DNA of 64,000 nt from an uncultured Bacilli bacterium (GCA_947631155.1 CANRKG010000001.1:38783-102782), one strand, 5' to 3'; positions 19,018 through 28,372 are shown, counted from the stretch's first letter. Made by a program: numbers and translations. Notes: a model not told the origin generated them from the letters alone.

Positions 19018-19560
19018 GTTCTCATCTTTTAATATTTCAAATATTTCATGCTTTTCATGTAAATAAAATTCTTTTTGTTTGTATCTAAAAATCAACCTAA
19101 TAATATTTGAAGGAAAGGACATAATCAATTTATTATAGTCAACAACAGTATCATTATAAAATTTAATTGAAGCAATAAGATCCTCTTCGTTATTATTTAT
19201 CTCTTTAAGAACTTCAGTAAGTGGTTTGCTTTTGGTTAATTTTTCGTTTTCATCGATTACTTGAAATAAATCAATATAAGCTTTATCTAAAGCATCATTT
19301 TGTTCAAAATGATTCATCTCTGCAATCTCAAGTTTATCAAATTCTTCTAGGATATTTTTCTTTTTTAAAGCTTTTCTAATAATAGGACAACAACGTTTTA
19401 GTAAATCATATTTTTTATTAAGAAATATATCAGCATTATTTTCAGCCTCATCAATTTTTATAATAGCGAATTGAAATTTGTTATAATAAATAACGATAAT
19501 TAAAAGAATAAAAGCAACAAAAGTTATGGAACCTACGATAGCATAAAACACAAAAACCAT
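19000..19560 (-). CDS. LemA family protein
   Basis: A 186-residue protein with one N-terminal membrane helix (about residues 5-27), then a helical cytoplasmic or extracellular domain. The LemA signature is the block FYNDTVVDYNKLIMSFPSN near residue 133, following LDKAYIDLFQVIDENEKL. LemA proteins are widespread with unclear function. It is transcribed divergently from pduL, and both starts are preceded by the same extended -10 TGTTATAAT (minus strand 19585-19577). Confidence 0.85.
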   Translation of the reverse strand: MVFVFYAIVGSITFVAFILLIIVIYYNKFQFAIIKIDEAENNADIFLNKKYDLLKRCCPIIRKALKKKNILEEFDKLEIAEMNHFEQNDALDKAYIDLFQVIDENEKLTKSKPLTEVLKEINNNEEDLIASIKFYNDTVVDYNKLIMSFPSNIIRLIFRYKQKEFYLHEKHEIFEILKDENKENTE

Positions 19561-19576
19561 CTCCTAATCTTATATT

Positions 19577-19654
19577 ATTATAACAAAATTAAATATTTCA
19601 TACAATAGATTTTATTAATATAAGCTTTCCTTGATTAACCAATTTTGTTATAAT
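19577..19654. promoter_or_regulatory. Divergent lemA/pduL promoter pair
   Basis: Two extended -10 elements TGTTATAAT face away from each other: minus strand 19585-19577 for lemA and plus strand 19646-19654 for pduL. Neither has a convincing -35. Confidence 0.55.
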
Positions 19655-19673
19655 AACAAAGGAGAGTGAAAAA

Positions 19674-20237
19674 ATGAAAGTAAAATTAGGTGTTTCAAAT
19701 AAACATGTTCATTTGACTGAAATAGATTTTAAAACTTTATTTGGAAATGATGCAGTTCTTACTATTGATAAAGAACTGGTTCAACCAAAGCAATTTGCTT
19801 CAACATTGACTGTTACTATTAAAACAGAAAAAGCATTTTTTGATAATGTTAGAGTATTAGGACCAATTAGAGATTACACACAAGTAGAAATATCCAAAAC
19901 AGATGCCTATAAATTAGGTTTAAATCCGCCTATTAGAGATTCTGGAGATATAGCTAACGCTGAAGAAATACAAATAGTAGGTCCTAACGGTTCAATCACA
20001 AGAAAATGTGCTATCATAGCTACAAGACATATTCATCTAACAAAGGACATGCAAAAAGAATATGGTTTAGAAAATATTCAAGAAGTAAGTGTTGAATATA
20101 CAGGAGAAAAAGGTGTAATCTTTAAAAATGTAAAATTAAAAGTTCAAGATGAAGCAGCCTTTGAATTACATTTAGATACAGATGATGCCAATGGTTCTTT
20201 ATTAAAAACAGGAGATTATTTAACAATTATTAAGTAG
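19674..20237 (+). CDS. pduL: PduL-type phosphate acyltransferase
   Basis: A 187-residue zinc-dependent phosphotransacylase (PTAC family), which interconverts acyl-CoA and acyl-phosphate. Two tandem beta-barrel halves each carry a metal-binding block: KHVHLTE near residue 10 and RHIHLTKDMQ near residue 117. There is no N-terminal encapsulation peptide, so it is the cytosolic type, probably replacing Pta for acetyl-phosphate formation. No microcompartment genes or ackA lie nearby. Its last 8 bases overlap the 3' end of the opposite-strand PBP gene. Confidence 0.92.
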   Translation: MKVKLGVSNKHVHLTEIDFKTLFGNDAVLTIDKELVQPKQFASTLTVTIKTEKAFFDNVRVLGPIRDYTQVEISKTDAYKLGLNPPIRDSGDIANAEEIQIVGPNGSITRKCAIIATRHIHLTKDMQKEYGLENIQEVSVEYTGEKGVIFKNVKLKVQDEAAFELHLDTDDANGSLLKTGDYLTIIK

Positions 20238-22194
20238 CTGTACTTTCTTTAAATATTTCATCAAAAACTAAATCAGCATTAGATGGCTCTGTACCTTTAA
20301 TAAAGTACATTGGTTTTTTTTTGCTATCACTATCTGTTGCTGGTTTTCCAGAAATAGGCTCAACTAATACTGTTGAAATATTTTCAGGGACTTCATACCA
20401 ACTATCTTCTTTATCTTTAAAATAGCCTTCCATAGAATTTAACCAAATATTCTGTGAATATTTATATTCACTAGGTTTCAAGGGAGTATTATCATCATAC
20501 CCTACCCAGACAGCTGTCAATAATTTTGAATTAAAACCAATATTCCAGTTATCTGTTTCTGTCGTTCCTGTTTTTAGAGCGTATTTGTGAGTAATTTTAG
20601 GAGCAATACCTATAGCAGTAGGATAGTTATAATCGATATAATCTTTATCATAAGTAGCTGTTAACATATTATTCAAAATAAAGCATAAGCTCTTATTTAA
20701 TACAACCTTTTTAGGATTTTTATATTCATATAAAACATTACCTTCTTTATCTTCTACCTTTTTTATTAAATGAGGTGTAACCTGATACCCTAAATTAGCA
20801 AAAGAAGAATAGCCGCCAGCCATTTCAAGTAAACCAATTTCATTAGTTCCCAAAGGTAGTGATGGGATTTTTTCTAATTTTGAAGTAATTCCCACTCTTC
20901 TAGCAATATTAATTAAAGCATCTTCACCTAGAAATAAATGAGTCTTAACAGCGTAAATATTTTCAGAATATGCAATCGCTGTAGCCATAGAAATAGGTTT
21001 ATTACCATAAGTGTCGTTATAATTATTAGGTGTATAAGATTGATTATTAGAAAAGTTAAAAGTTGTTTTTTCACTAGTAAAAGAAGTAGAAGAAGTAAAG
21101 CCGTTTTCTAAAGCAGCATAGTAAAGATAGGGCTTCATTGTAGAGCCTACTTGTCTTTTAGAATCAATAGCGCGGTTATAAGAAGATTCATTATAATTTT
21201 TACCACCAATTAAGGCTAAAATTGCCCCGTTTTTAGGATTCATCATAACTGATGCTACTTGTACTGTTGAAGTTGTTGGAATAGTGTCTTTGATTGAATT
21301 TTCCAAAATAGTTTGGGCATTTAAATCCAAAGTAGTATATATTTTTAGGCCTTTTGTATCTATTAATGATCGAGGAATTGAATCAATTTTTTCTAGTTCC
21401 TTCATAACAGCATCATGATAATACATGACAGTTGATAATTCTTGTTCATCTTTTTTTCCTACTAAGTTTAATTCTTCATTATATGCTTTTTCTTTTTCTT
21501 CTTCAGTAATAATATTATTTTGAACTAAAGCTGATAATACTAAATTTTGTCTTTTCTTAGCTGTTTCAAAATCAACTAAAGGTGAATAATTAGAAGGAGA
21601 TTTAGGAATTCCCGTTATCATAGAAGCTTCAGCTAATGAAAGATCTTGTGCTGATTTGTTAAAATAAAATTGTGCTGCATTTTCAATTCCATACATCCCA
21701 TGACCATAATTTATAGTGTTTAAGTATCCTTCTAATATCTCATCCTTACTATAATCATTTTCTATTCTTATGGTATACCACATTTCTTCCCATTTTCTTT
21801 TCCAAGTTTTATCAAAATCTAAAAATAGATTTTTAGCATATTGTTGAGTAATAGTAGAAGCTCCTTGAGTGGTTTTTCCTTGAGAAATATTAATCATACT
21901 AGCTTTAGCAATTCTTAAATAATCAAAACCATTATGTTGATAAAAATGTTTGTCTTCAGTATAAATAGTAGCGTCTTTTACATATTGGGAAATATTTTTT
22001 AAAGAAACCCATTGTTTACTTTCATTTCCTTGAAAGAATAATTTTTTATTGCTATCGTATAATAATATATTATTAGCATCACCAATTTCTAAAGTTGGAG
22101 TAGATTTTAAATAGATAAATAAGCCACCTCTAAATATCAAATATATACCAATCACTAAAAGTAGAAGTTTCCCAAAACTTTTAAAAAATTTCAT
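20230..22194 (-). CDS. Class A penicillin-binding protein (PBP1a-like)
   Basis: A 654-residue bifunctional cell-wall synthase. An N-terminal membrane helix is followed by a GT51 glycosyltransferase domain (TEDKHFYQHNGFD with the catalytic Glu; TTQGASTITQQ) and a transpeptidase domain with SxxK as STMK, SxN as SEN, and KTG as LKTGTTETDNW. An upstream in-frame ATG at 22251 would add 19 residues, but AGGAGG lies 7 bases before the codon at 22194. It is a single-gene unit, convergent with pduL. Confidence 0.95.
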   Translation of the reverse strand: MKFFKSFGKLLLLVIGIYLIFRGGLFIYLKSTPTLEIGDANNILLYDSNKKLFFQGNESKQWVSLKNISQYVKDATIYTEDKHFYQHNGFDYLRIAKASMINISQGKTTQGASTITQQYAKNLFLDFDKTWKRKWEEMWYTIRIENDYSKDEILEGYLNTINYGHGMYGIENAAQFYFNKSAQDLSLAEASMITGIPKSPSNYSPLVDFETAKKRQNLVLSALVQNNIITEEEKEKAYNEELNLVGKKDEQELSTVMYYHDAVMKELEKIDSIPRSLIDTKGLKIYTTLDLNAQTILENSIKDTIPTTSTVQVASVMMNPKNGAILALIGGKNYNESSYNRAIDSKRQVGSTMKPYLYYAALENGFTSSTSFTSEKTTFNFSNNQSYTPNNYNDTYGNKPISMATAIAYSENIYAVKTHLFLGEDALINIARRVGITSKLEKIPSLPLGTNEIGLLEMAGGYSSFANLGYQVTPHLIKKVEDKEGNVLYEYKNPKKVVLNKSLCFILNNMLTATYDKDYIDYNYPTAIGIAPKITHKYALKTGTTETDNWNIGFNSKLLTAVWVGYDDNTPLKPSEYKYSQNIWLNSMEGYFKDKEDSWYEVPENISTVLVEPISGKPATDSDSKKKPMYFIKGTEPSNADLVFDEIFKESTAT

Positions 22195-22275
22195 TAAATC
22201 TCCTCCTTCTAAATTTAGTATGAAAATTTTAAAATTAAAATATGTATACAATTTTTAAAAAGAAGTGGTAAATAT

Positions 22276-22304
22276 TTGTCATAATTAGATTATTATGATA
22301 TAAT
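22276..22304 (+). promoter_or_regulatory. Promoter of the ywiB-argS operon
   Basis: TTGTCA (22276-22281), a 17-base spacer and TATAAT (22299-22304), about 30 bases before the first gene. Confidence 0.75.
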
Positions 22305-22333
22305 TTGTGCATAAATTTTTAAGGAGAAAACCC

Positions 22334-22672
22334 ATGAAAAAACAAGCATTAATTACCCTTATTAAAAAAGATAATCAGGTGAAAGAAACAGTCATAATAG
22401 AAATAAAAGAAGAAAAATTAAACTATATTGAAAAAAGTAATACTGAAGTTTTGTTTGACGTAAAAAAACAGTTACTAATTAGAGATAATAAAGAGTTATA
22501 TATGGAATTTGATTTTAAGAATAATAAAGCTAATATATATATCAAAGATTTAAAGGCTAATACAGAGTTATTATTAAAAACAGAAAAAATAAATATAACT
22601 AATAATAAGATTGTGATACAATATACAATGGAAAACGAAGACTACTTGTATCAAATAGAGATGGAGGATTAA
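22334..22672 (+). CDS. DUF1934 family protein (YwiB-like)
   Basis: A 112-residue predicted beta-barrel protein, placed by context and length with DUF1934; B. subtilis ywiB also sits directly upstream of argS. Sequence similarity by eye is modest: alternating hydrophobic strands, and LLKTEKINITNNKIVIQYTM in the second half. The ATG at 22334 lies 7 bases after AAGGAG; the in-frame GTG at 22307 has none. One base separates it from argS. The function is unknown. Confidence 0.72.
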   Translation: MKKQALITLIKKDNQVKETVIIEIKEEKLNYIEKSNTEVLFDVKKQLLIRDNKELYMEFDFKNNKANIYIKDLKANTELLLKTEKINITNNKIVIQYTMENEDYLYQIEMED

Positions 22673-22673
22673 T

Positions 22674-24407
22674 ATGAGTATTATAAAGGATATAGAAACA
22701 GATATAAAAAATGTAATTGAAAAACTAGGTTATCAAGTAGAGACCTTTACTTTAAAGATTTCCGATAGACCAGATTTAGGTGATTATCAAATTAATGATT
22801 GTATGACATTAGCTAAAATTTATCATAAAAATCCTAGAGAAATTGCCGATACAATAAAAAAAGAATTAGATAAAGATACAAGATTAACCAATATTAATAT
22901 AGCAGGTCCAGGTTTTATCAATATTACTTTGTCTGATGAATTTTTAATTGATTCGATGAATAAAATTTTTGATAATATTGATAATAATATTGATAAAGTA
23001 GAATCAAAAAAGATAATTTTAGATTATGGGGGAGCAAATGCTGCGAAAGCTTTACATGTTGGGCATATGCGAAGTGCCAATATTGGAGAGGCTATAAAAA
23101 GATTAGCTAGTCTATTAGGAAATGATGTACTGGGAGATGTACATTTAGGAGATTTAGGACGTCAAGCAGGCATGGTTATTTCGGAATTGAAAAGAGAACA
23201 ACCGCAATTATCATGGTTTGATTCAAATTATCAAGGTGAATATCCTTCATTAAACATAACTAACGAAGATTTAGGTCGATTATATCCTAAAGCATCTCTT
23301 GCCGCTAAAGATGATGAAAAAAGAATGGAAGAGGTGCGTCAAATTACCGCAGCAATTGATAAGGGAGATAAAGCCCTAACTGATTTATGGACAAAAATAG
23401 TTAATATTTCTAGTCAAGGTATTAAAAAGACCTATAATAGACTTAATTGTAGTTTTGAATTATGGGAAGGAGAAATGGATGCTTGTAAATATAAAGATAA
23501 CGTATTAGATATTTTTAAAGATTACCTTTATGAATCACAAGGAGCCTTAGTAATAGATGTTCAAGAAGAAACAGATAAGAAGGAAATGTCACCTTTAATT
23601 GTTATAAAAAGTGATGGAGCTACAATTTACGCTACTAGGGATTTAGGCACAATCTATTCAAGAATGGAACGTTTTTCGCCAGATGAAATATGGTATTTTA
23701 CTGATGAACGTCAATCTCTATATTTTGAACAAATATTTAGAGCGTCATATAAAACAGGATTAGTTCCTAAAGAAACAATATTAGGTCATTATAGTTTTGG
23801 TACCATGAATGGTCCAGATGGTAAACCATTTAAAACCAGAGATGGTGGCGTTATGGAACTAGAAAAACTTATCGAGTTAGTTAAAAAAGAAGTTATAAAA
23901 AGAATAAGAGAAGATATAGTCGGAGATGAAAGAGAAAAAATCGCTGAAGATTTAACTATAGCAACTTTGAAATATGCTGATTTATTACCATTTAGAGGTA
24001 CTGATTATATCTTTGATATTCAAAAATTTTCAGAATTAGAAGGAAAGACAGGTCCATATTTATTATATTCGACAATTAGAATGAAATCTTTACTAGCAAA
24101 AGCCAAAGACCTAAATCAAGAACACTTTACAATTGTTTCTGATTCTGTTACTAGAGATGTTATTTTAACAATTTTAAAATTACCTGTAATTTTAACAAAA
24201 TCATATGAAATTAAATCCCTTAATGAAATTGCTGAATATTTATATACTCTTACTAATAAATATAATAAATTTTATTCAGAAAATAAAATTTTAATTGAAA
24301 AAGATTCTACTATTCGCGAATCTTGGTTAGTCTTAACTAATATAGTATATAGAACTAATTTATTATTATTAGACACTTTAGGTATAAAAGTACCAGAAAA
24401 AATGTAA
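22674..24407 (+). CDS. argS: Arginyl-tRNA synthetase
   Basis: A 577-residue class I synthetase that charges tRNA-Arg. The N-terminal Arg-RS-specific domain reads GDYQINDCMTLAKIYHKNPR. The HIGH box is HVGHMRSA near residue 127. The KMSKS loop is replaced, as in most ArgRS, by GTMNGPDGKPFKTRDGG. The C-terminal anticodon-binding domain ends LLLDTLGIKVPEKM. It pairs with the DUF1934 gene and is followed by rpoE, the B. subtilis ywiB-argS-rpoE order. Confidence 0.97.
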   Translation: MSIIKDIETDIKNVIEKLGYQVETFTLKISDRPDLGDYQINDCMTLAKIYHKNPREIADTIKKELDKDTRLTNINIAGPGFINITLSDEFLIDSMNKIFDNIDNNIDKVESKKIILDYGGANAAKALHVGHMRSANIGEAIKRLASLLGNDVLGDVHLGDLGRQAGMVISELKREQPQLSWFDSNYQGEYPSLNITNEDLGRLYPKASLAAKDDEKRMEEVRQITAAIDKGDKALTDLWTKIVNISSQGIKKTYNRLNCSFELWEGEMDACKYKDNVLDIFKDYLYESQGALVIDVQEETDKKEMSPLIVIKSDGATIYATRDLGTIYSRMERFSPDEIWYFTDERQSLYFEQIFRASYKTGLVPKETILGHYSFGTMNGPDGKPFKTRDGGVMELEKLIELVKKEVIKRIREDIVGDEREKIAEDLTIATLKYADLLPFRGTDYIFDIQKFSELEGKTGPYLLYSTIRMKSLLAKAKDLNQEHFTIVSDSVTRDVILTILKLPVILTKSYEIKSLNEIAEYLYTLTNKYNKFYSENKILIEKDSTIRESWLVLTNIVYRTNLLLLDTLGIKVPEKM

Positions 24408-24515
24408 AAGGTATTGTAATTAGTAAAAATATATGTTATAAGTTTATTTGTATTTGGAATTGATTATCCAAAATATATATTTATGCATATAATGCTTTTA
24501 TCAAGGAGGATTATC

Positions 24516-24953
24516 ATGGATATTAAAAAAATGCCAAAAGAAGAGCTTGAATTACTATCTAATAAAGATATAACATATCATTTGTTAAAAAATAGTAAAA
24601 AATCAATAAATACAGGGGATTTATTTAAAGAAATCATTAAATTGTTAGAGTTACCACAGTCATCATTTGAATCTAAGATTGGTGATTATTATACTTCTTT
24701 AGCTACTGATAAAAGATTTATTTTATTAGATGATGGTACTTGGGATTTAAGAAGTAGACATACTTCTGACAAAGTCGCTAAAATCATTGAAAATGATGAA
24801 GAAGATGAAGAAGAATTACCAAAAGAAGAAATAACAGAAGAAATAGAAGAAGATAGTTATGATGATACAGATGATGACATATATGATGATAAAGAAGAAG
24901 ATTTAAAAGATTTAATAGTAATAGATGAAGACGAACTAGAACTAGAAGAATAA
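24516..24953 (+). CDS. rpoE: RNA polymerase delta subunit
   Basis: A 145-residue delta factor of Firmicute RNA polymerase, which speeds core recycling and alters promoter selectivity. The N-terminal HARE-HTH domain (about residues 1-90, containing DGTWDLRSRH) is followed by an almost purely acidic tail. An upstream in-frame ATG at 24483 has no ribosome site, while AAGGAGG stands before the ATG at 24516. The terminator overlaps its last codons. Confidence 0.92.
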   Translation: MDIKKMPKEELELLSNKDITYHLLKNSKKSINTGDLFKEIIKLLELPQSSFESKIGDYYTSLATDKRFILLDDGTWDLRSRHTSDKVAKIIENDEEDEEELPKEEITEEIEEDSYDDTDDDIYDDKEEDLKDLIVIDEDELELEE

Positions 24954-24965
24954 TTCTAGTTTTTA
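24940..24965 (+). terminator. Terminator of rpoE
   Basis: AACTAGAA (24940-24947) pairs with TTCTAGTT (24954-24961), followed by T residues. Confidence 0.82.
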
Positions 24966-25013
24966 TATTATAAATATGTTATACTATCAATGATTATGGG
25001 AAAGGAAGATTAG

Positions 25014-26078
25014 ATGATTGAACGTTTAGAAACAACCTTACAAAGATATCAGGAAATTGAACAGGCTTTAACAACTCCAGAAGTTTTAAGTGATCTTAAT
25101 AAAACTAAAGAATTATCAAAAGAAATGGCTAATCTGGAAGAATTAGTAACATGTTACAAAAAGTATAAGAAAGTTCTTGAAGACATAAAAGATGTTACAG
25201 AAATGCTTAAGGATCCAGAACTAGGAGAAATAGCTAAAGAAGATTTAAAAAGATATCAAGAAGAAAAACAAAATATAGAACAAGAGTTAGAATTATTACT
25301 GATACCTAAAGATCCAAATGATGGTAAAAACGTTGTTATAGAAATAAGAGGCGCTGCGGGTGGTGATGAAGCTAATATTTTTGCTGGAGATTTATTTAGA
25401 ATGTATACCCGTTATGCTGAAAAGTGTGGCTTTAGCTATAATGTTTATAATGCTATTGAAGGAACTGCAGGGGGTTATAGTCAAATTGAATTTATAATAA
25501 AAGGTAGTAATGTGTACTCTAAATTGAAATATGAAAGTGGTTCTCATAGAGTACAGCGAGTGCCTGTAACAGAGTCTAATGGCAGATTGCAAACATCTAC
25601 AGCGACAGTTTTAGTAATGCCAGAAGTAGATGATGATGTTGACATTGTTATAAATCCAGGCGATTTAAGAATAGATATTTATAGATCAAGTGGTTGTGGT
25701 GGACAAGGAGTTAATACAACAGATTCGGCAGTAAGAATTACACATTTACCAACTAATACAGTAGTAACTTGCCAAAATGAAAGAAGTCAAATTCAAAATA
25801 AAGAACAAGCTATGAAAGTACTTAAAGCACGTCTTTATGAACAAAAAATTCAACAACAAGAAGAAGAACAAGGTGTGGAAAGAAGAAGTAAAATTGGTAC
25901 AGGAGATCGTGCAGAAAAAATAAGAACATATAATTACCCTCAAAATAGAGTTACTGATCATCGAATTGGCTTTACTACCAAGCAATTAGATAGAGTTATG
26001 GACGGAGATTTAGATGATATTATAAATGCCTTAATCTCTGAAGATCAAAAAAGAAAAATGGAAGAAACAAATGAGTAA
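25014..26078 (+). CDS. prfA: Peptide chain release factor 1
   Basis: A 354-residue class I release factor that reads UAA and UAG. The catalytic GGQ is in SGCGGQGVNTTDSAVR near residue 228, preceded by AAGGDEANIFAGDL and the decoding region with PVTESNGR. Length is typical. An extended -10 (TGTTATACT, ending 24985) sits just upstream after the rpoE terminator. It overlaps the next small gene by 8 bases and leads the prfA-prmC-spoIIR group. Confidence 0.97.
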   Translation: MIERLETTLQRYQEIEQALTTPEVLSDLNKTKELSKEMANLEELVTCYKKYKKVLEDIKDVTEMLKDPELGEIAKEDLKRYQEEKQNIEQELELLLIPKDPNDGKNVVIEIRGAAGGDEANIFAGDLFRMYTRYAEKCGFSYNVYNAIEGTAGGYSQIEFIIKGSNVYSKLKYESGSHRVQRVPVTESNGRLQTSTATVLVMPEVDDDVDIVINPGDLRIDIYRSSGCGGQGVNTTDSAVRITHLPTNTVVTCQNERSQIQNKEQAMKVLKARLYEQKIQQQEEEQGVERRSKIGTGDRAEKIRTYNYPQNRVTDHRIGFTTKQLDRVMDGDLDDIINALISEDQKRKMEETNE

Positions 26079-26334
26079 TAAAATAACAACAATAAGAACC
26101 GATTTAATTTGTCCACAATGTTATAATATAACTACTATTCAAAGAATAAAGGGTCGAAAAAACTCAAATCTGCATAAAAAGAAATTATACTGTTATATTT
26201 GTAAAGAAGAAGTTAACCAGATTGAAGTAAATGACATTGATTTTCTTCTTAAGAAATTAGAGTTTTTAGATCAAAGAACCAGTAAGCAAGAGCAAATGTA
26301 TTATTTAGTAAAAAGAGCTAAGAGGAGAAAGTAA
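26071..26334 (+). CDS. Small zinc-ribbon-like protein
   Basis: An 87-residue basic protein with CPQC at residues 14-17 and CYIC at residues 41-44, spaced as a zinc ribbon. The rest is charged and ends KRAKRRK. It overlaps prfA by 8 bases and ends one base before prmC, so it is translated between the release factor and its methyltransferase. I do not recognise a named family; a nucleic-acid-binding role is only a guess. Confidence 0.75.
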   Translation: MSNKITTIRTDLICPQCYNITTIQRIKGRKNSNLHKKKLYCYICKEEVNQIEVNDIDFLLKKLEFLDQRTSKQEQMYYLVKRAKRRK

Positions 26335-26335
26335 T

Positions 26336-27160
26336 ATGACTATTGAAGCCTTAATTACTTATGGTAAACAGTATTGTCACTCTGATCATGTTAAATTGTT
26401 ATTAGCAGACTTATTAGAGAAAAATGTATTAGAATTATTAACATGTTTAGATGAAGTAGTACCAGATACTTTAGTTACAATCTATAAAAAAGAAATAGAA
26501 GCTTTAAAAATGGGTAAACCGCTTCAATATGTTATAGGAAATATTAACTTTTATGGTAATAGATTTATAATTAATGAAGATGTCTTAATTCCACGTTTTG
26601 AAACAGAAGAATTAGTTGAAAACACAATTAAATATATTCAAGAAAAGTTTACTAGTAATATTAAAATCTTAGATATTGGCTGTGGTAGTGGTATTATTGG
26701 TTTAACTTTAAAACAAAAATTTCCTTCAGCTCAAGTTGACTTAGTAGATATCAGTTCTAAAGCAATAAATATAGCTAAACAAAATGCTAAAGCTTTAAAT
26801 CTAGAGGTAAATTTTATAGAAAGTGACGTCTTTCAAAATGTTAAAGATAAATACGATGTAATTATAAGCAATCCACCATATATAAAAACAAATGAAGAAA
26901 TAGAAGCAATTGTCAAAGATAATGAACCACATTTAGCTTTATATGGAGGAGAAGATGGCTTAGATGTTTATAAAAAAATATTCAGTAATATTTCAGATTA
27001 TTTAAATAATAAATTTTTAATAGCCTTAGAAATAGGATGTACTCAAAAAAATGATATAATTGCTTTAGCCAATACATATTTAGCAAATATCAAAATAGAA
27101 GCCAAAAAAGATTTATCTGAAAAAGATAGAATGATTTTTATTTATAAAGATAATGAATAA
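26336..27160 (+). CDS. prmC: PrmC, release-factor glutamine methyltransferase
   Basis: A 274-residue SAM-dependent enzyme that methylates the Gln of the GGQ motif in RF1 and RF2. An N-terminal helical domain contains GKPLQYVIGNINFYG, the SAM motif is ILDIGCGSGIIGL near residue 111, and the catalytic NPPY is SNPPYIKT near residue 183. It belongs to the prfA-prmC operon. The ATG at 26336 follows GAGGAGA, one base after the previous stop. Confidence 0.96.
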   Translation: MTIEALITYGKQYCHSDHVKLLLADLLEKNVLELLTCLDEVVPDTLVTIYKKEIEALKMGKPLQYVIGNINFYGNRFIINEDVLIPRFETEELVENTIKYIQEKFTSNIKILDIGCGSGIIGLTLKQKFPSAQVDLVDISSKAINIAKQNAKALNLEVNFIESDVFQNVKDKYDVIISNPPYIKTNEEIEAIVKDNEPHLALYGGEDGLDVYKKIFSNISDYLNNKFLIALEIGCTQKNDIIALANTYLANIKIEAKKDLSEKDRMIFIYKDNE

Positions 27161-27173
27161 AAAATTAACAAAT

Positions 27174-27206
27174 AAACCACTATCTATATGAAAGGTGGTT
27201 TTAATT
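27174..27206 (+). promoter_or_regulatory. Hairpin enclosing the spoIIR ribosome site
   Basis: AAACCAC (27174-27180) pairs with GTGGTTT (27195-27201); the Shine-Dalgarno AAAGGTGG lies in its 3' arm and the TTG start follows at 27206. It may terminate prmC transcripts or mask the ribosome site. Confidence 0.45.
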
Positions 27207-27739
27207 TGAAAAATATTTTGATAACAATAGGTTGTTTACTAATAATTTTTTGTATAAGTAATAACAGTAATAATAGTAAAATAATAATACCAAAGGAATC
27301 TATTAGATTTAGGGTTATAGCTAATAGTAATCAAGAGAAAGACCAAGAAAACAAGCTAAAAATAGCGACCAATTTAGAAAAAAATATTATGTCATTATTA
27401 AAAGATACTAATAGTTTAGAATCTACTAGGATGACTTTAAAAGGTAATATTAATAACTTTAAAACTAATATTGATAAAACTATGCAGGAAAATAACATAG
27501 ATGAAAGTTATACCATAGATTATGGTAACCACTATTTTCCAGAAAAGAGTTATAAAGGAGTTCAATATAAGGCGGGTAATTATGAATCTTTAGTAGTCAC
27601 ATTAGGTAATGGAAAGGGTGAGAATTTCTGGTGTGTTTTATTTCCACCATTATGCTTATTAGAAGCAGAAGAAACAGATAAAGATGAAGTAGAGTATACG
27701 TCTTTTATAAAAGAAGTTATAGATAAGTATTTTTCATAA
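27206..27739 (+). CDS. spoIIR: Stage II sporulation protein R
   Basis: A 177-residue exported signalling protein. In B. subtilis it is made in the forespore under SigF and triggers SpoIIGA to process pro-SigE in the mother cell. It has an N-terminal hydrophobic signal; family blocks are RFRVIANSNQEKDQENKLK and the C-terminal WCVLFPPLC. It follows prmC, as in B. subtilis. An ATG at 27188 is in frame without a ribosome site; the TTG at 27206 sits 7 bases after AAAGGTGG and is preferred. Confidence 0.9.
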   Translation: MKNILITIGCLLIIFCISNNSNNSKIIIPKESIRFRVIANSNQEKDQENKLKIATNLEKNIMSLLKDTNSLESTRMTLKGNINNFKTNIDKTMQENNIDESYTIDYGNHYFPEKSYKGVQYKAGNYESLVVTLGNGKGENFWCVLFPPLCLLEAEETDKDEVEYTSFIKEVIDKYFS

Positions 27740-27770
27740 ACTAATATAATAAAATATAGAAGGTGATATA

Positions 27771-28304
27771 ATGTCTTCTATTTTTTATTATATGTTTATG
27801 GCAGTAGGATTAAGTATGGATTCCTTTTCTTTAGCAATTGTTTATGGTGCCAATGATTTTCCTAGAAAAAAAATATTACTACTTTCTATAATCGTTGGAA
27901 TATATCACTTTGTAATGCCTAATTTAAGTGGTTTCTTAGGAGGACTATTCTTAACTAATTTGAGTAAATATAGTAACTTTATCGCGGGAATAGTCTTTGC
28001 AATATTAGGAGTAGAAATGATAATTTCTTTTAAAGATGAGGATAATAAATATCAGTTAGATAAGTTTTTAGAACTACTATTATTTGGACTAGCAGTTAGT
28101 ATAGATAGTTTTACTGTCGGTTTGGCTTTATCATTAGAAAAGGCAAATTTAATTATAGCTGGTTTAATTTTTTCGATAGTTAGTGCTATTTTTACATTAT
28201 TAGGATTATTATTAGGAAAGTTTTTAAGTGAAAAGACAGGGAAATTTTCAAAAATTATTGGGATAATTATTCTATTTTTATTAGCTATTAATTCGTTTTT
28301 TTAA
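27771..28304 (+). CDS. mntP: MntP-family manganese exporter
   Basis: A 177-residue protein with six hydrophobic helices in two homologous halves. Each half carries the family aspartate motif: GLSMDSFSLAI near residue 13 and VSIDSFTVGLAL near residue 108. MntP exports Mn2+. The related sporulation protein YtaF is an alternative, but the order spoIIR-mntP matches spoIIR-ywlD of B. subtilis. A 7-bp inverted repeat (27756-27762 with 27775-27781) brackets the ribosome site and start codon. Confidence 0.83.
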   Translation: MSSIFYYMFMAVGLSMDSFSLAIVYGANDFPRKKILLLSIIVGIYHFVMPNLSGFLGGLFLTNLSKYSNFIAGIVFAILGVEMIISFKDEDNKYQLDKFLELLLFGLAVSIDSFTVGLALSLEKANLIIAGLIFSIVSAIFTLLGLLLGKFLSEKTGKFSKIIGIIILFLLAINSFF

Positions 28305-28306
28305 TT

Positions 28307-28337
28307 AAAAGAAGACTTGCTAGTATCTTTTTATTTT
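28307..28337 (+). terminator. Probable terminator of mntP
   Basis: AAAAGA (28307-28312) pairs with TCTTTT (28326-28331) with an internal loop, then T-rich sequence. Confidence 0.5.
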
Positions 28338-28372
28338 TAATTTAATATGATATACTAATGCCAGGTGATAAC

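Noticed and set aside
24408-24515. Intergenic regions before argS, cysS and lysS considered for T-box riboswitches
   Set aside because: They are too short or lack a T-box-like TGGNACC element and antiterminator pairing.
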